7,798 nt of DNA from DATNBT01 sp964579765 (GTDB lineage: Bacteria > Acidobacteriota > Vicinamibacteria > Vicinamibacterales > CAVVIG01): contig CAZOIK010000002.1 in the NCBI GenBank assembly GCA_964579765.1, positions 1 to 7,798 on the forward strand, given 5' to 3'. The notes below the pieces were generated by a model that made no database searches, was not told the origin of the DNA, and saw nothing but the letters and a program-made list of their open reading frames with translations. Below, in pieces: positions 1 to 5,415 of this stretch. How positions within the stretch are numbered: position 1 is the first letter of the stretch; the number at the start of each line of letters is the position of its first letter. Both the position numbers and the translations under genes were made by a program.

Positions 1-1
1 G

Positions 2-361
2 GGCGCCGCCGGTCTGTGGTGGGCGGCCGCGAAGAAATTCGGCGCGCGGGGTGTCGGCGTCGACCTCGCCGCCGATCTGATCAAGCAGGCGCAGAAGAAC
101 GCGACAAAGGCCGGTGTGGCCGCCAGGGTGAGCTTCCGCCAGGAGGACCTGTTCAAGACGGATCTCTCGCCGGCGACCGTCGTCACGCTTTATCTGTCGA
201 ACTCGATCAACATGCGGCTGCGCGGCATCCTGCAGCGCGAGCTCAAGCCAGGCGCCCGTGTCGTCTCGCACCGGTTTCTGATGGACGACTGGAAACCTGA
301 GGCTGAAGAGCACCTCGACGGCACGAGCATTTACCTCTGGACCATTCCGAGCCGGCCCTGA
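2..361 (+). CDS. Class I SAM-dependent methyltransferase, C-terminal part (5' end outside window)
   Basis: Only the last 119 residues are present; the frame is open from base 2 to a TGA at 359-361. The visible part fits a Rossmann-type methyltransferase: an AAAKKFGARGVGVDL stretch (second beta strand with the acidic residue that normally binds the SAM ribose), a helix followed by AGVAARVSFRQEDLF (third strand and the acidic motif near the adenine), then ATVVTLYLSNSINMRLRGIL and ELKPGARVVSHRFLMDDW, the usual order of motifs in the small SAM methyltransferases related to the FAM173 / ATPSCKMT group. The expected glycine-rich motif I (DLGxGDGR type) should lie at the very left edge, but the first visible residues read GAAGLWW instead, which may reflect two compensating frameshifts (see findings). 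The substrate cannot be told; protein lysine methylation is one possibility from the family. A GC-rich hairpin covers the stop codon. The family call is fairly safe, the exact function is not. Confidence 0.75.
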   Translation, partial: GAAGLWWAAAKKFGARGVGVDLAADLIKQAQKNATKAGVAARVSFRQEDLFKTDLSPATVVTLYLSNSINMRLRGILQRELKPGARVVSHRFLMDDWKPEAEEHLDGTSIYLWTIPSRP

Positions 362-371
362 AAGGGCCGGC
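351..371 (+). terminator. GC-rich hairpin over the methyltransferase stop codon
   Basis: Bases 351-358 (GCCGGCCC) and 364-371 (GGGCCGGC) form a perfect 8-base-pair stem with the five-base loop TGAAA, which contains the TGA stop. No T-run follows, so it is not a textbook intrinsic terminator. It may act as a transcript-end or 3'-stabilising structure between two converging genes. Confidence 0.4.
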
Positions 372-412
372 CTACGCGGACGATGGCGGCCGCGTCAGTG
401 CCTCACTTGCAG

Positions 413-433
413 GGCGGCCCTCTCAGGGCCGCC
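413..433 (-). terminator. GC-rich hairpin over the stop codon of the 423-1070 gene
   Basis: Bases 413-421 (GGCGGCCCT) pair perfectly with 425-433 (AGGGCCGCC), a 9-base-pair stem with a three-base loop. It overlaps the TGA stop of the minus-strand gene (423-425). There is no U-tract on either strand. Together with the 351-371 hairpin it brackets the 61-base gap between the two converging coding ends, so a bidirectional transcription stop is the natural guess. Confidence 0.4.
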
Positions 434-1070
434 GCGCGAGCGTCCGCGAAAACGCGTCCAGCTTCTTCGCAATGACACGCATCTGGAATTCGTTCGCCGG
501 GTGGCGGAAGAACGCGTCGAGATCGCGATCGCGCAGGCCGCGCAGCGACGCGAGATCGTGGACCTCGCGAACGCGCGCACCGAACGTCCGTTCGTACACC
601 CGGACCGTTTCCGACTCGAAGCGATCGTACGCGTTGACGTCCTGCTGCCACGTCGCGGGCCGCGGGTGCGGCGGCGCGAGCCGGTCGCGCGCGTTGCAGA
701 AATCGGTGAGCCTGACCGACATGTCGTGGAGCGATCGCATCAGCTCGGCCTGCTGCTGCGCGGCGCGGTAGTCGAAGGCGCGGTTGCCAATCCACTCGCC
801 CCACCCGATCCAGCCGAGCGCGACCGCGGCGAGCATGACAAACGCCAGCAGGCGTCCCTCCCGCCCGAACGTCGCGCCGGCCACGGCGACCCACGCGAGG
901 ATCTTCGCCGCGAGCATCACGGCCACGATCGTCATGCAGTCGCGTGCGACGTCGAACGCCGGCTCGCGCATCCGCAGCGAGACGACGAAGAAGAACGATG
1001 CGGTGAGAATGCCCGCGCCCGTCGTCCACCACCCGAAGACGCGGCGCAGTACGTCAGCCACGACAGGCAA
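423..1070 (-). CDS. Membrane protein of unknown function, 215 aa
   Basis: I do not recognise this protein. It has three hydrophobic stretches, near residues 13-32, 45-67 and 73-94, followed by a charged, largely helical soluble domain from about 100 to 215 with three or four Trp/Phe-centred helices (for example DAFFRHPANEFQMRVIAKKL near 185-203). The reading frame is chosen because its translation is strongly segmented into hydrophobic and charged blocks, whereas the overlapping minus-strand frame at 403-1032 is Arg-rich throughout. The given start is TTG at 1070; a GTG three codons downstream (1061) is equally possible, and neither has a clear Shine-Dalgarno sequence. The start lies 14 bases behind the mature 3' end of tRNA-Arg, so it may be read from the tRNA promoter as a trailing gene. 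The soluble tail could lie on either side of the membrane. No catalytic motif is visible. Confidence 0.7.
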   Translation of the reverse strand: MPVVADVLRRVFGWWTTGAGILTASFFFVVSLRMREPAFDVARDCMTIVAVMLAAKILAWVAVAGATFGREGRLLAFVMLAAVALGWIGWGEWIGNRAFDYRAAQQQAELMRSLHDMSVRLTDFCNARDRLAPPHPRPATWQQDVNAYDRFESETVRVYERTFGARVREVHDLASLRGLRDRDLDAFFRHPANEFQMRVIAKKLDAFSRTLARRP

Positions 1071-1084
1071 TTGCGAGTGAGAAG

Positions 1085-1158
1085 TGGGCCCAGCAGGACT
1101 CGAACCTGCGACCTCCTGGTTCGTAGCCAGACGCTCTATCCAACTGAGCTATGGGCCC
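1085..1158 (-). tRNA. tRNA-Arg(ACG)
   Basis: Read on the minus strand this folds as a full 74-base cloverleaf: acceptor stem GGGCCCA with TGGGCCC, D stem GCTC/GAGC with loop AGTTGGATA, anticodon stem TCTGG/CCAGG (closing U-G pair) around the loop CTACGAA, a five-base variable loop AGGTC, and T stem GCAGG/CCTGC around TTCGAGT. The anticodon ACG (bases 34-36 of the tRNA) decodes CGN arginine codons once A34 is deaminated to inosine by TadA. The discriminator base is A and is followed by CTT, so CCA is not encoded and must be added enzymatically. The gene is head-to-head with moaB and 14 bases ahead of the 423-1070 membrane-protein gene. No integrase or duplicated tRNA end is visible, so nothing suggests use as an attachment site. 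Confidence 0.97.
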
Positions 1159-1190
1159 CCAGGCACGTGATGAGGTCAGACGAAACCTTG

Positions 1191-1196
1191 AGTTTA
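1191..1196 (-). promoter_or_regulatory. Candidate -10 element for tRNA-Arg
   Basis: On the minus strand these bases read TAAACT, 32 bases before the first base of the tRNA, which would leave a 5' leader of about 25 nt for RNase P to remove. The -35 region is poor: TTTGAT or TTGATT lies only 14-15 bases upstream instead of 17. Weak call, made mainly because a promoter for the tRNA must lie in this 62-base divergent gap. Confidence 0.25.
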
Positions 1197-1204
1197 GCAC
1201 AGCG

Positions 1205-1210
1205 TAGAAT
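1205..1210 (+). promoter_or_regulatory. Candidate -10 element for moaB-moeA (near-leaderless)
   Basis: TAGAAT, one mismatch from the consensus TATAAT, stands 10 bases before the moaB ATG in otherwise GC-rich DNA. A start of transcription 6-8 bases downstream would give a leader of about 3-4 nt. No -35 box is evident at the usual spacing (TTGAGT at 1188-1193 is only 11 bases away) and there is no Shine-Dalgarno sequence before the ATG, which agrees with leaderless-type initiation but does not prove it. Confidence 0.35.
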
Positions 1211-1220
1211 AATCAAACGC

Positions 1221-1733
1221 ATGGCGGCGCGCACCGATCTCGAACACAAGGCGGCGGCGCCCGCGCGCGTCGCGTGCTACGTGATCACGGTCAGCGACAC
1301 GCGGACCCACGAGACCGACACCGGCGGCCGCGCGATTGTCGAACTCCTCACCGCGGCCGGCCACATTGTCGCGGGACGCACGATTGTGAGAGACGACGCG
1401 GAACTGCTGCGCGACTGCATCGGCCGGCAGCTCGCCGACCCCGCCGTGCAGGCGATCATCACCACCGGCGGCACCGGGGTGTCCAGCCGCGATTGCACGT
1501 ACGAAGCAGTGACGGCCATGCTCTGGAAGCGGCTGGACGGCTTCGGCGAGCTCTTTCGCATGCTCAGCTACCAGCAGGTCGGATCGGCCGCGATGCTCAG
1601 CCGCGCAGTGGCCGGCACCGTCGCTGGCCGCGTCGTGATCTCGCTTCCGGGTTCCGAAGCGGCGGTGCGGCTCGCGCTCGAGAAACTCCTCATCCCCGAG
1701 CTGGGACACCTGGTACGGGAAGCGTCGCGCTGA
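1221..1733 (+). CDS. moaB: MoaB/MogA-type molybdenum cofactor biosynthesis protein
   Basis: A complete 170-residue member of the MoCF-binding family, the usual length for MoaB. The N-terminal strand and loop TVSDTRTHETDTGG (residues 23-36) and the molybdopterin-binding signature TTGGTGVSSRD (81-91) are typical, followed by GFGELFRMLSYQQVGSAAML (107-126, the MoaB-like FRMLS segment) and SLPGS (141-145). In this family the active members transfer AMP to molybdopterin, making adenylated molybdopterin for MoeA; E. coli uses MogA for this and its MoaB appears dispensable, so activity here rests on the pairing with moeA and the absence of another candidate nearby. The start is ATG 1221; the open frame runs upstream to 501, but that part crosses the tRNA in antisense and is not coding. 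The stop is four bases before moeA, so the two are surely cotranscribed and probably translationally coupled. Confidence 0.92.
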   Translation: MAARTDLEHKAAAPARVACYVITVSDTRTHETDTGGRAIVELLTAAGHIVAGRTIVRDDAELLRDCIGRQLADPAVQAIITTGGTGVSSRDCTYEAVTAMLWKRLDGFGELFRMLSYQQVGSAAMLSRAVAGTVAGRVVISLPGSEAAVRLALEKLLIPELGHLVREASR

Positions 1734-1737
1734 ACCG

Positions 1738-2958
1738 ATGCGTCCGTTCACGACCACGATCAGCTTCGAGGACGCGCGCCGTCGCCTCGATGCCGCGGCG
1801 GCGCCGATCGCCCGGACCGAGCGCATCGCGCTGGCGTCCGCCGGATGGCGCGTCGCCGCCGAAGACGTGGTGTCAACGACCGACGTGCCGCCGTTCGCGC
1901 GCTCCGCGATGGACGGCTACGCGGTCGTCGCCGCGGACACCGCGTCCGCGGCGGCCGACGCACCCGTTCGCCTGACGATCGTCGAGCAGGTCTACACCGG
2001 CCGCGCGCCGGCCGCGACGATCGTCACCGGCACGTGCGCCGAGATCGCCACCGGCGCGCCGCTTCCTGCCGGCGCCGACGCGGTCGTCATGGTCGAGCAG
2101 ACGGTGAAGATCGACGAGACGTCCGTCGCCGTCCACGCGCGCGCCACAGCAGGACAGAACATCGGGCGGCGCGGAGCGGACATCGCCCATGGGGCCGTCG
2201 TCGTGCGGCGCGGCGACGTGCTCAATCCTGGACGGCTCGGCGCAGTAGCGGCAATCGGCCGCGCCGACATCGAGGTGTACGCAAAGCCGCGTGTCGCGAT
2301 TCTCTCGACCGGCAATGAAGTGGTCGATCCGGGCACGACGCTCGCGCCCGGTCAGATTTTCGACGTCAACCGCTTCACCCTCGCCTCCATCGTCGATGCG
2401 CACGGCGGCGTCGCAGACCCGCATCCGCCCGCGGAAGACTCGTTGGCGTCGCTCGGCGCCGCGCTCGACGCGTGCGCAGGCGCCGACATCGTCGTGTTCT
2501 CAGGAGGCAGCTCCGTCGGCGACCGGGATCTGATCGTCGATCTCGTGGCCGCGCGGGGCGAGATGGTGTTCCACGGCATCGCGGTGAAGCCCGGCAAGCC
2601 AACAGGCTTCGCGCACGTCCGCGTCGGCGGCGCGCGCGTGCCGTTCTTCGCGATGCCGGGGAACCCGACTTCCTGCCTGTCGAACGCCTACGTCCTGCTC
2701 GTGCCGTTTCTCCGCGCGATTGGCCGGCTGCCCGCGCTCGTCGAGCGTACGGTGCGCGTCCCCCTCGCCAGGCGCATCGTCTCGCAGGCCGGACGGCTGC
2801 AGTTCTACACCGTGAAGATCGAGAGCGGCACGGCCCTGCCCGCCTTCAAGGGCTCCGGAGAAATCACGAGCCTCTCGCAGGCCGACGGTTACATCCAGAT
2901 CCCGCCCGATCAGGCAGTAGTCGAGGAAGGCACCCTCGTGGACGTGACGCTGTTCTAG
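1738..2958 (+). CDS. moeA: Molybdopterin molybdenumtransferase MoeA
   Basis: A full-length 406-residue MoeA, the enzyme that inserts molybdate into adenylated molybdopterin to give active molybdenum cofactor in the cytoplasm. The family signatures occur in order: PPFARSAMDGYAV (51-63), EIATGAPLPAGADAVVMVEQ (102-121), GQNIGRRGADI, AILSTGNEV, then the MoCF domain with FSGGSSVGDRD (254-264, the glycine-rich loop and its conserved acid), PGKPTGF (285-291) and MPGNPTSCLSN (306-316). The C-terminal beta domain ends with KGSGEITSLSQADGYIQIP, so all four MoeA domains are present. The PGNPTSCLSNAYVL form resembles archaeal-style MoeA more than the E. coli PGNPVSA form; this is from memory. Start is ATG 1738, four bases after the moaB stop, with no strong Shine-Dalgarno sequence, consistent with coupling. 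Its TAG overlaps the stop of the opposite-strand zinc-ribbon gene. Confidence 0.96.
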   Translation: MRPFTTTISFEDARRRLDAAAAPIARTERIALASAGWRVAAEDVVSTTDVPPFARSAMDGYAVVAADTASAAADAPVRLTIVEQVYTGRAPAATIVTGTCAEIATGAPLPAGADAVVMVEQTVKIDETSVAVHARATAGQNIGRRGADIAHGAVVVRRGDVLNPGRLGAVAAIGRADIEVYAKPRVAILSTGNEVVDPGTTLAPGQIFDVNRFTLASIVDAHGGVADPHPPAEDSLASLGAALDACAGADIVVFSGGSSVGDRDLIVDLVAARGEMVFHGIAVKPGKPTGFAHVRVGGARVPFFAMPGNPTSCLSNAYVLLVPFLRAIGRLPALVERTVRVPLARRIVSQAGRLQFYTVKIESGTALPAFKGSGEITSLSQADGYIQIPPDQAVVEEGTLVDVTLF

Positions 2959-3419
2959 CGCCGCCCGATTCTGCGCTCGTATTCGAGTTCGAGGACGTCG
3001 GCGGTGTGCAGGTCGAAGGCGGGTGCCGTGCGCTTGTACTCGCCGCGGAACTCCGAGTGGCAGCGATAGCAGACCGTGACTTCCTTCAGCCGGCCGTAGA
3101 CGACGAGATCGACGAGGGTCGCGACGGCCAGGATCCCGTACGCGATGAGATCGCGTTTGAACCAGTAGAAGATCGCGCTGACCGTCGCGCCGATGGCGAC
3201 AATCGTGACGCCGATCTTCGGGTTGAAGTCCTTGCGGGTGTAGAAGTCGCCGCCCGCGCAGACGGGACACGTGTCAACCGCCTCGTCGGCTCGTAAGGCC
3301 GCCGAGATCGTCAGCGGAATCTCACGTCCGCAGTTGCCGCACGTGATGCGCGCCGGCGCCGCGGGCGCATGGACGGGCAGACCCGCGTCGCATTGCGGGC
3401 ACTTCGCGATGATATCGAT
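2955..3419 (-). CDS. Zinc-ribbon membrane protein, no canonical start codon
   Basis: About 154 residues if counted from the proposed ATC codon at 3419-3417. The N-terminal part has CPQC (7-10) and CGNC (27-30), a likely zinc ribbon; a second set follows with CPVC (51-54) and CYRC (117-120), between which lie two hydrophobic helices (about 70-87 and 91-109). This split layout, a zinc-binding pair interrupted by a hairpin membrane anchor, is seen in conserved hypothetical proteins of several phyla; the C-terminal FDLHTADVLELEYERR looks conserved too. No function is known to me. The frame contains no ATG, GTG or TTG from the upstream gene's stop codon down to its own TAG; the next in-frame ATG, at 3593, lies inside the upstream gene and adds a low-complexity Arg/Ser shadow. 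ATC at 3419, four bases behind the upstream stop and nine bases after AGGGG (3433-3429), is the best available start. The gene is probably coupled to the upstream dehydrogenase gene. Confidence 0.75.
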   Translation of the reverse strand: MDIIAKCPQCDAGLPVHAPAAPARITCGNCGREIPLTISAALRADEAVDTCPVCAGGDFYTRKDFNPKIGVTIVAIGATVSAIFYWFKRDLIAYGILAVATLVDLVVYGRLKEVTVCYRCHSEFRGEYKRTAPAFDLHTADVLELEYERRIGRR

Positions 3420-3423
3420 CGGC

Positions 3424-4425
3424 CTATACCCCTGGGAAAAAGGACGGCAGCGGCATGTCGAGCATGGTGTGCAGCCCGGGCGCCGCGGCGAGCACTTTAG
3501 GAATCGAGTTGACGACGAGCGCCGCCGTCGCCGTGTCGCCGTGGATGCCACCCGGCACGCGCACGGACAGACGCGGCGTGCCGTCGATCTCAATCGCGTC
3601 GAACGGCTCGGGCGCGCCCAGATACGCCTCCATGTAGAGGCGGATCACCGGCTCCTTCTTGCGATAGCCGACGCCTTCCTGGACGATGCCGCACACGTAG
3701 CCCGGATCCACGGCGAGGTACTCGCTCGAGATGGTGACCTGGGCGAGCTTCGGCTCGACGGCGTCGGTGATGCGATCGAGCGTCCAGCCGAGCGAGTCGG
3801 CGATCATCGCAATCGACTCGGTGAAGCCGACGTGCTTGATGCTGCCTTCGTCCACGCGCTTCTGGAACTGCTCGGTGGTCAGCCCCGCGCCGATCTTCTG
3901 TTGGAACGGCAGCCGGCGGCTGCGCGCGTCCTGAATGCGCGTGACGCTCACGCGATCGACGCGCAGGCAGGCCGCGGTCAGCGCAATCGGCAGCGCGTCC
4001 ATGACGAAACCGGGATTCACGCCCGTGCCGAGCACCGCCACCTTTGACTTCTTCGCCCACTTGTCGATCTTCGCCGCGTGCCGCACGTTCGTGTATGTCG
4101 GATACGCCAGCTCCTCGGTCGTAGAGACAACGGCCGCTTTCGCACCGAGCACGGCCTCGATCTGCGGCATCAGCGCCTTCATCGACGAACTCGTGCACAG
4201 CACGACGACGTGCGGCTTCATCTTCTTGATCTTCGACGCGTCCCGCTCGACCCGCACGCCGATCCGGCCCTTGAGTCCAGCCACGTCGCCGACGTCCCTG
4301 CCGACCTTCGCGGGATCGCGGTCGATGGCGCCGACGATCTTCAACCCGGGACGACGCGAAACCTCCTGCGCAATGGCGGTCCCGATCGGACCGAGGCCGT
4401 AGTGCACGACGCGAATGCTTGGCAT
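3424..4425 (-). CDS. NAD(P)-binding dehydrogenase, 2,4-diaminopentanoate dehydrogenase / DapB-like family
   Basis: 333 residues from ATG 4425 to TAG. The N-terminal Rossmann fold begins VVHYGLGPIGTAIAQEV (6-22), with the dinucleotide-binding GxGxxG, and continues with AIDRDPAKVGRDVG and VVVLCTSSSM (73-82). The centre holds VLGTGVNPGFVMDALPIAL (131-149) and RIQDARSRRLPFQQKIGAGL (163-182), then HVGFTESIAMIADSLGW (198-214), all of which match my knowledge of the 2,4-diaminopentanoate dehydrogenase (Ord) family, often mislabelled as dihydrodipicolinate reductase. Ord oxidises 2,4-diaminopentanoate in anaerobic ornithine breakdown, but no ornithine-pathway gene is next to it here, so the true substrate is open. 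The open frame continues upstream to 5190, but that part is antisense to the 4471-5415 gene. A perfect TATAAT lies 9 bases before the ATG. The zinc-ribbon gene follows after four bases. Confidence 0.85.
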   Translation of the reverse strand: MPSIRVVHYGLGPIGTAIAQEVSRRPGLKIVGAIDRDPAKVGRDVGDVAGLKGRIGVRVERDASKIKKMKPHVVVLCTSSSMKALMPQIEAVLGAKAAVVSTTEELAYPTYTNVRHAAKIDKWAKKSKVAVLGTGVNPGFVMDALPIALTAACLRVDRVSVTRIQDARSRRLPFQQKIGAGLTTEQFQKRVDEGSIKHVGFTESIAMIADSLGWTLDRITDAVEPKLAQVTISSEYLAVDPGYVCGIVQEGVGYRKKEPVIRLYMEAYLGAPEPFDAIEIDGTPRLSVRVPGGIHGDTATAALVVNSIPKVLAAAPGLHTMLDMPLPSFFPGV

Positions 4426-4434
4426 ACGCCCGGA

Positions 4435-4440
4435 ATTATA
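4435..4440 (-). promoter_or_regulatory. Consensus -10 element for the 3424-4425 gene
   Basis: The minus strand reads exactly TATAAT here, 9 bases before the ATG at 4425. A transcript starting 6-8 bases downstream would have a leader of only about 1-3 nt. No TTGACA-like -35 box lies 16-18 bases upstream. There is no Shine-Dalgarno sequence between this element and the ATG. The element overlaps a plus-strand TATAGT (4437-4442). Confidence 0.5.
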
Positions 4441-4442
4441 GT
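4437..4442 (+). promoter_or_regulatory. Candidate -10 element for the 4471-5415 gene
   Basis: TATAGT on the plus strand overlaps the minus-strand TATAAT at 4435-4440 by four bases. It would start a transcript near 4449, about 22 nt before the ATG at 4471. Competing candidates are TAGGAT at 4449-4454, and TCCGAT at 4442-4447, which is 17 bases behind a good TTGGCA at 4419-4424. Sequence alone does not decide between them. Confidence 0.3.
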
Positions 4443-4470
4443 CCGATGTAGGATTCTCCACGGCTTCCGA

Positions 4471-5415
4471 ATGAGTCCACTGCACGCGTGGCGCGAGGGC
4501 ATCCGCCGCGTCGCGTCCGCGCCCGCGTTGCTCGCCGGCGTCTGGGCCGCGACGATGCTCGTCAGTTTTCCGCTGACGCTCGCGATCCGCGCCGACATCG
4601 TCCGTCAGCTGGGATCGAGCCTCGACGCCGAAGCGGCCGCGCGCGGCATGGCCTACGACTGGCTGCAGGCGTTCGCTCGTCGCACGGACGGCGCCGGTTC
4701 GACGCTCACGCCGTCGATCGTCGGCTTCGCGGGCACGCTCGACAACCTGAGCGCGCTCGCGGACGGGGTCAGACGCCCGGCGTCGATCGCGAGCGCAGTG
4801 GCCATCTACGCGATTCTGTGGCTGTTCTTCTCTGGCGGCGTCATCGAGCGCTACGCGCGGCGTCCGGAGGCACATCGGCGTCCGTTTCTCTCCGCCTGCG
4901 GCGCGTACTTTCCAAGGTTCGTACGCCTGGGGATCCTCATGGCCGTCGTGTACGCGCTGCTCTTCGGCGCGCTCCAGCCGTGGATGTTCCATCGCGTCTA
5001 TCCGAAACTTGCCGGCGCGGCAGCCGATCGAAATGCGTTCGCCGTTCGCATATCGCTGTATGCCATCTTCGGCCTGCTGGTCGCCGCAGCGAACATCGTC
5101 TTCGATTACGCGAAAGTGCGAACGGTCGTCGAGAACCGGCGAAGCATGACCGTGGGCGTCGCCGCGGCGTTCAGGTTCGTCCGCACGCATCCTGGCGCCG
5201 CGATTGGGGTCTACGGGCTCGACGTGCTCATGTTCGCGGGGATGCTGGTGCTCTATGCGGCGATCGCGCCGGGCTCCGGTGGAACGGGCGCGACAGTCTG
5301 GCTGGCGGTCCTCATCGGCCAGGCGTACATCGCCGGCCGGCTCGCCGTGCGCATGCTCTTCTTCGCGTCAGAGACGGCCGCGTTCGAAGACCGTCTAGGC
5401 ATGCGTCGGCACTGA
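4471..5415 (+). CDS. Six-helix membrane protein of unknown function
   Basis: 314 residues with six likely membrane helices, near 18-38, 106-125, 151-170, 193-212, 243-265 and 275-297. Between helices 1 and 2 is a roughly 65-residue hydrophilic segment containing LGSSLDAEAAARGMAYDWLQAF. Notable short blocks are PSIVGFAGTLDNLSAL (81-96), FDYAKVRTVVENRRSM (211-226) and FRFVRTHPGAAIG (235-247). I know similar proteins only as conserved hypotheticals in high-GC bacteria; the FDYAKV-R-VVE-RRSM segment in a loop is their clearest signature. No catalytic or transport motif is visible. The start is ATG 4471, chosen because the open frame upstream of it is antisense to the dehydrogenase gene and because the protein begins MSPLHAWREGIRRV, an amphipathic lead into the first helix. 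The last 21 bases overlap the 3' end of the opposite-strand transketolase gene. It faces the dehydrogenase gene head-to-head across 45 bases. Confidence 0.85.
   Translation: MSPLHAWREGIRRVASAPALLAGVWAATMLVSFPLTLAIRADIVRQLGSSLDAEAAARGMAYDWLQAFARRTDGAGSTLTPSIVGFAGTLDNLSALADGVRRPASIASAVAIYAILWLFFSGGVIERYARRPEAHRRPFLSACGAYFPRFVRLGILMAVVYALLFGALQPWMFHRVYPKLAGAAADRNAFAVRISLYAIFGLLVAAANIVFDYAKVRTVVENRRSMTVGVAAAFRFVRTHPGAAIGVYGLDVLMFAGMLVLYAAIAPGSGGTGATVWLAVLIGQAYIAGRLAVRMLFFASETAAFEDRLGMRRH

Noticed and set aside
403..1032. Alternative 209-codon minus-strand frame overlapping the 423-1070 gene
   Set aside because: Its translation is uniformly rich in Arg, Ala and Gly without hydrophobic segments, as expected for the shifted frame of a GC-rich gene; the 423-1070 frame has three clear membrane helices.
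1085..1158. tRNA-Arg as an integration site of a mobile element
   Set aside because: No integrase, no duplicated tRNA 3' end and no foreign-looking DNA nearby; the flanking genes are of housekeeping type.
1188..1210. TTGAGT (1188-1193) as the -35 partner of TAGAAT (1205-1210)
   Set aside because: The spacing is only 11 bases, too short for a sigma-70-type promoter.
501..1220. Upstream extension of the moaB reading frame, about 240 codons with Arg-rich sequence and a stretch reading RTRTCDLLVRSQTLYPTELWA
   Set aside because: That stretch is the antisense translation of the tRNA-Arg gene, a well-known spurious protein, and the rest is antisense to the 423-1070 membrane-protein gene. The real moaB begins at ATG 1221.
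2472..3296. Long frames on both strands across the moeA 3' half and the zinc-ribbon gene (also 2500-3270 minus)
   Set aside because: Both are shadows of recognised genes with Arg-rich composition and no family motif.
3420..3593. N-terminal extension of the zinc-ribbon gene to ATG 3593
   Set aside because: The added 58 residues lie inside the dehydrogenase gene in another frame and are Arg/Ser/Cys-rich shadow sequence without family features.
4426..5190. N-terminal extension of the dehydrogenase frame by 255 codons
   Set aside because: It is antisense to the 4471-5415 membrane-protein gene and reads as low-complexity Arg/Asp/Glu; the Rossmann fold begins right after ATG 4425.
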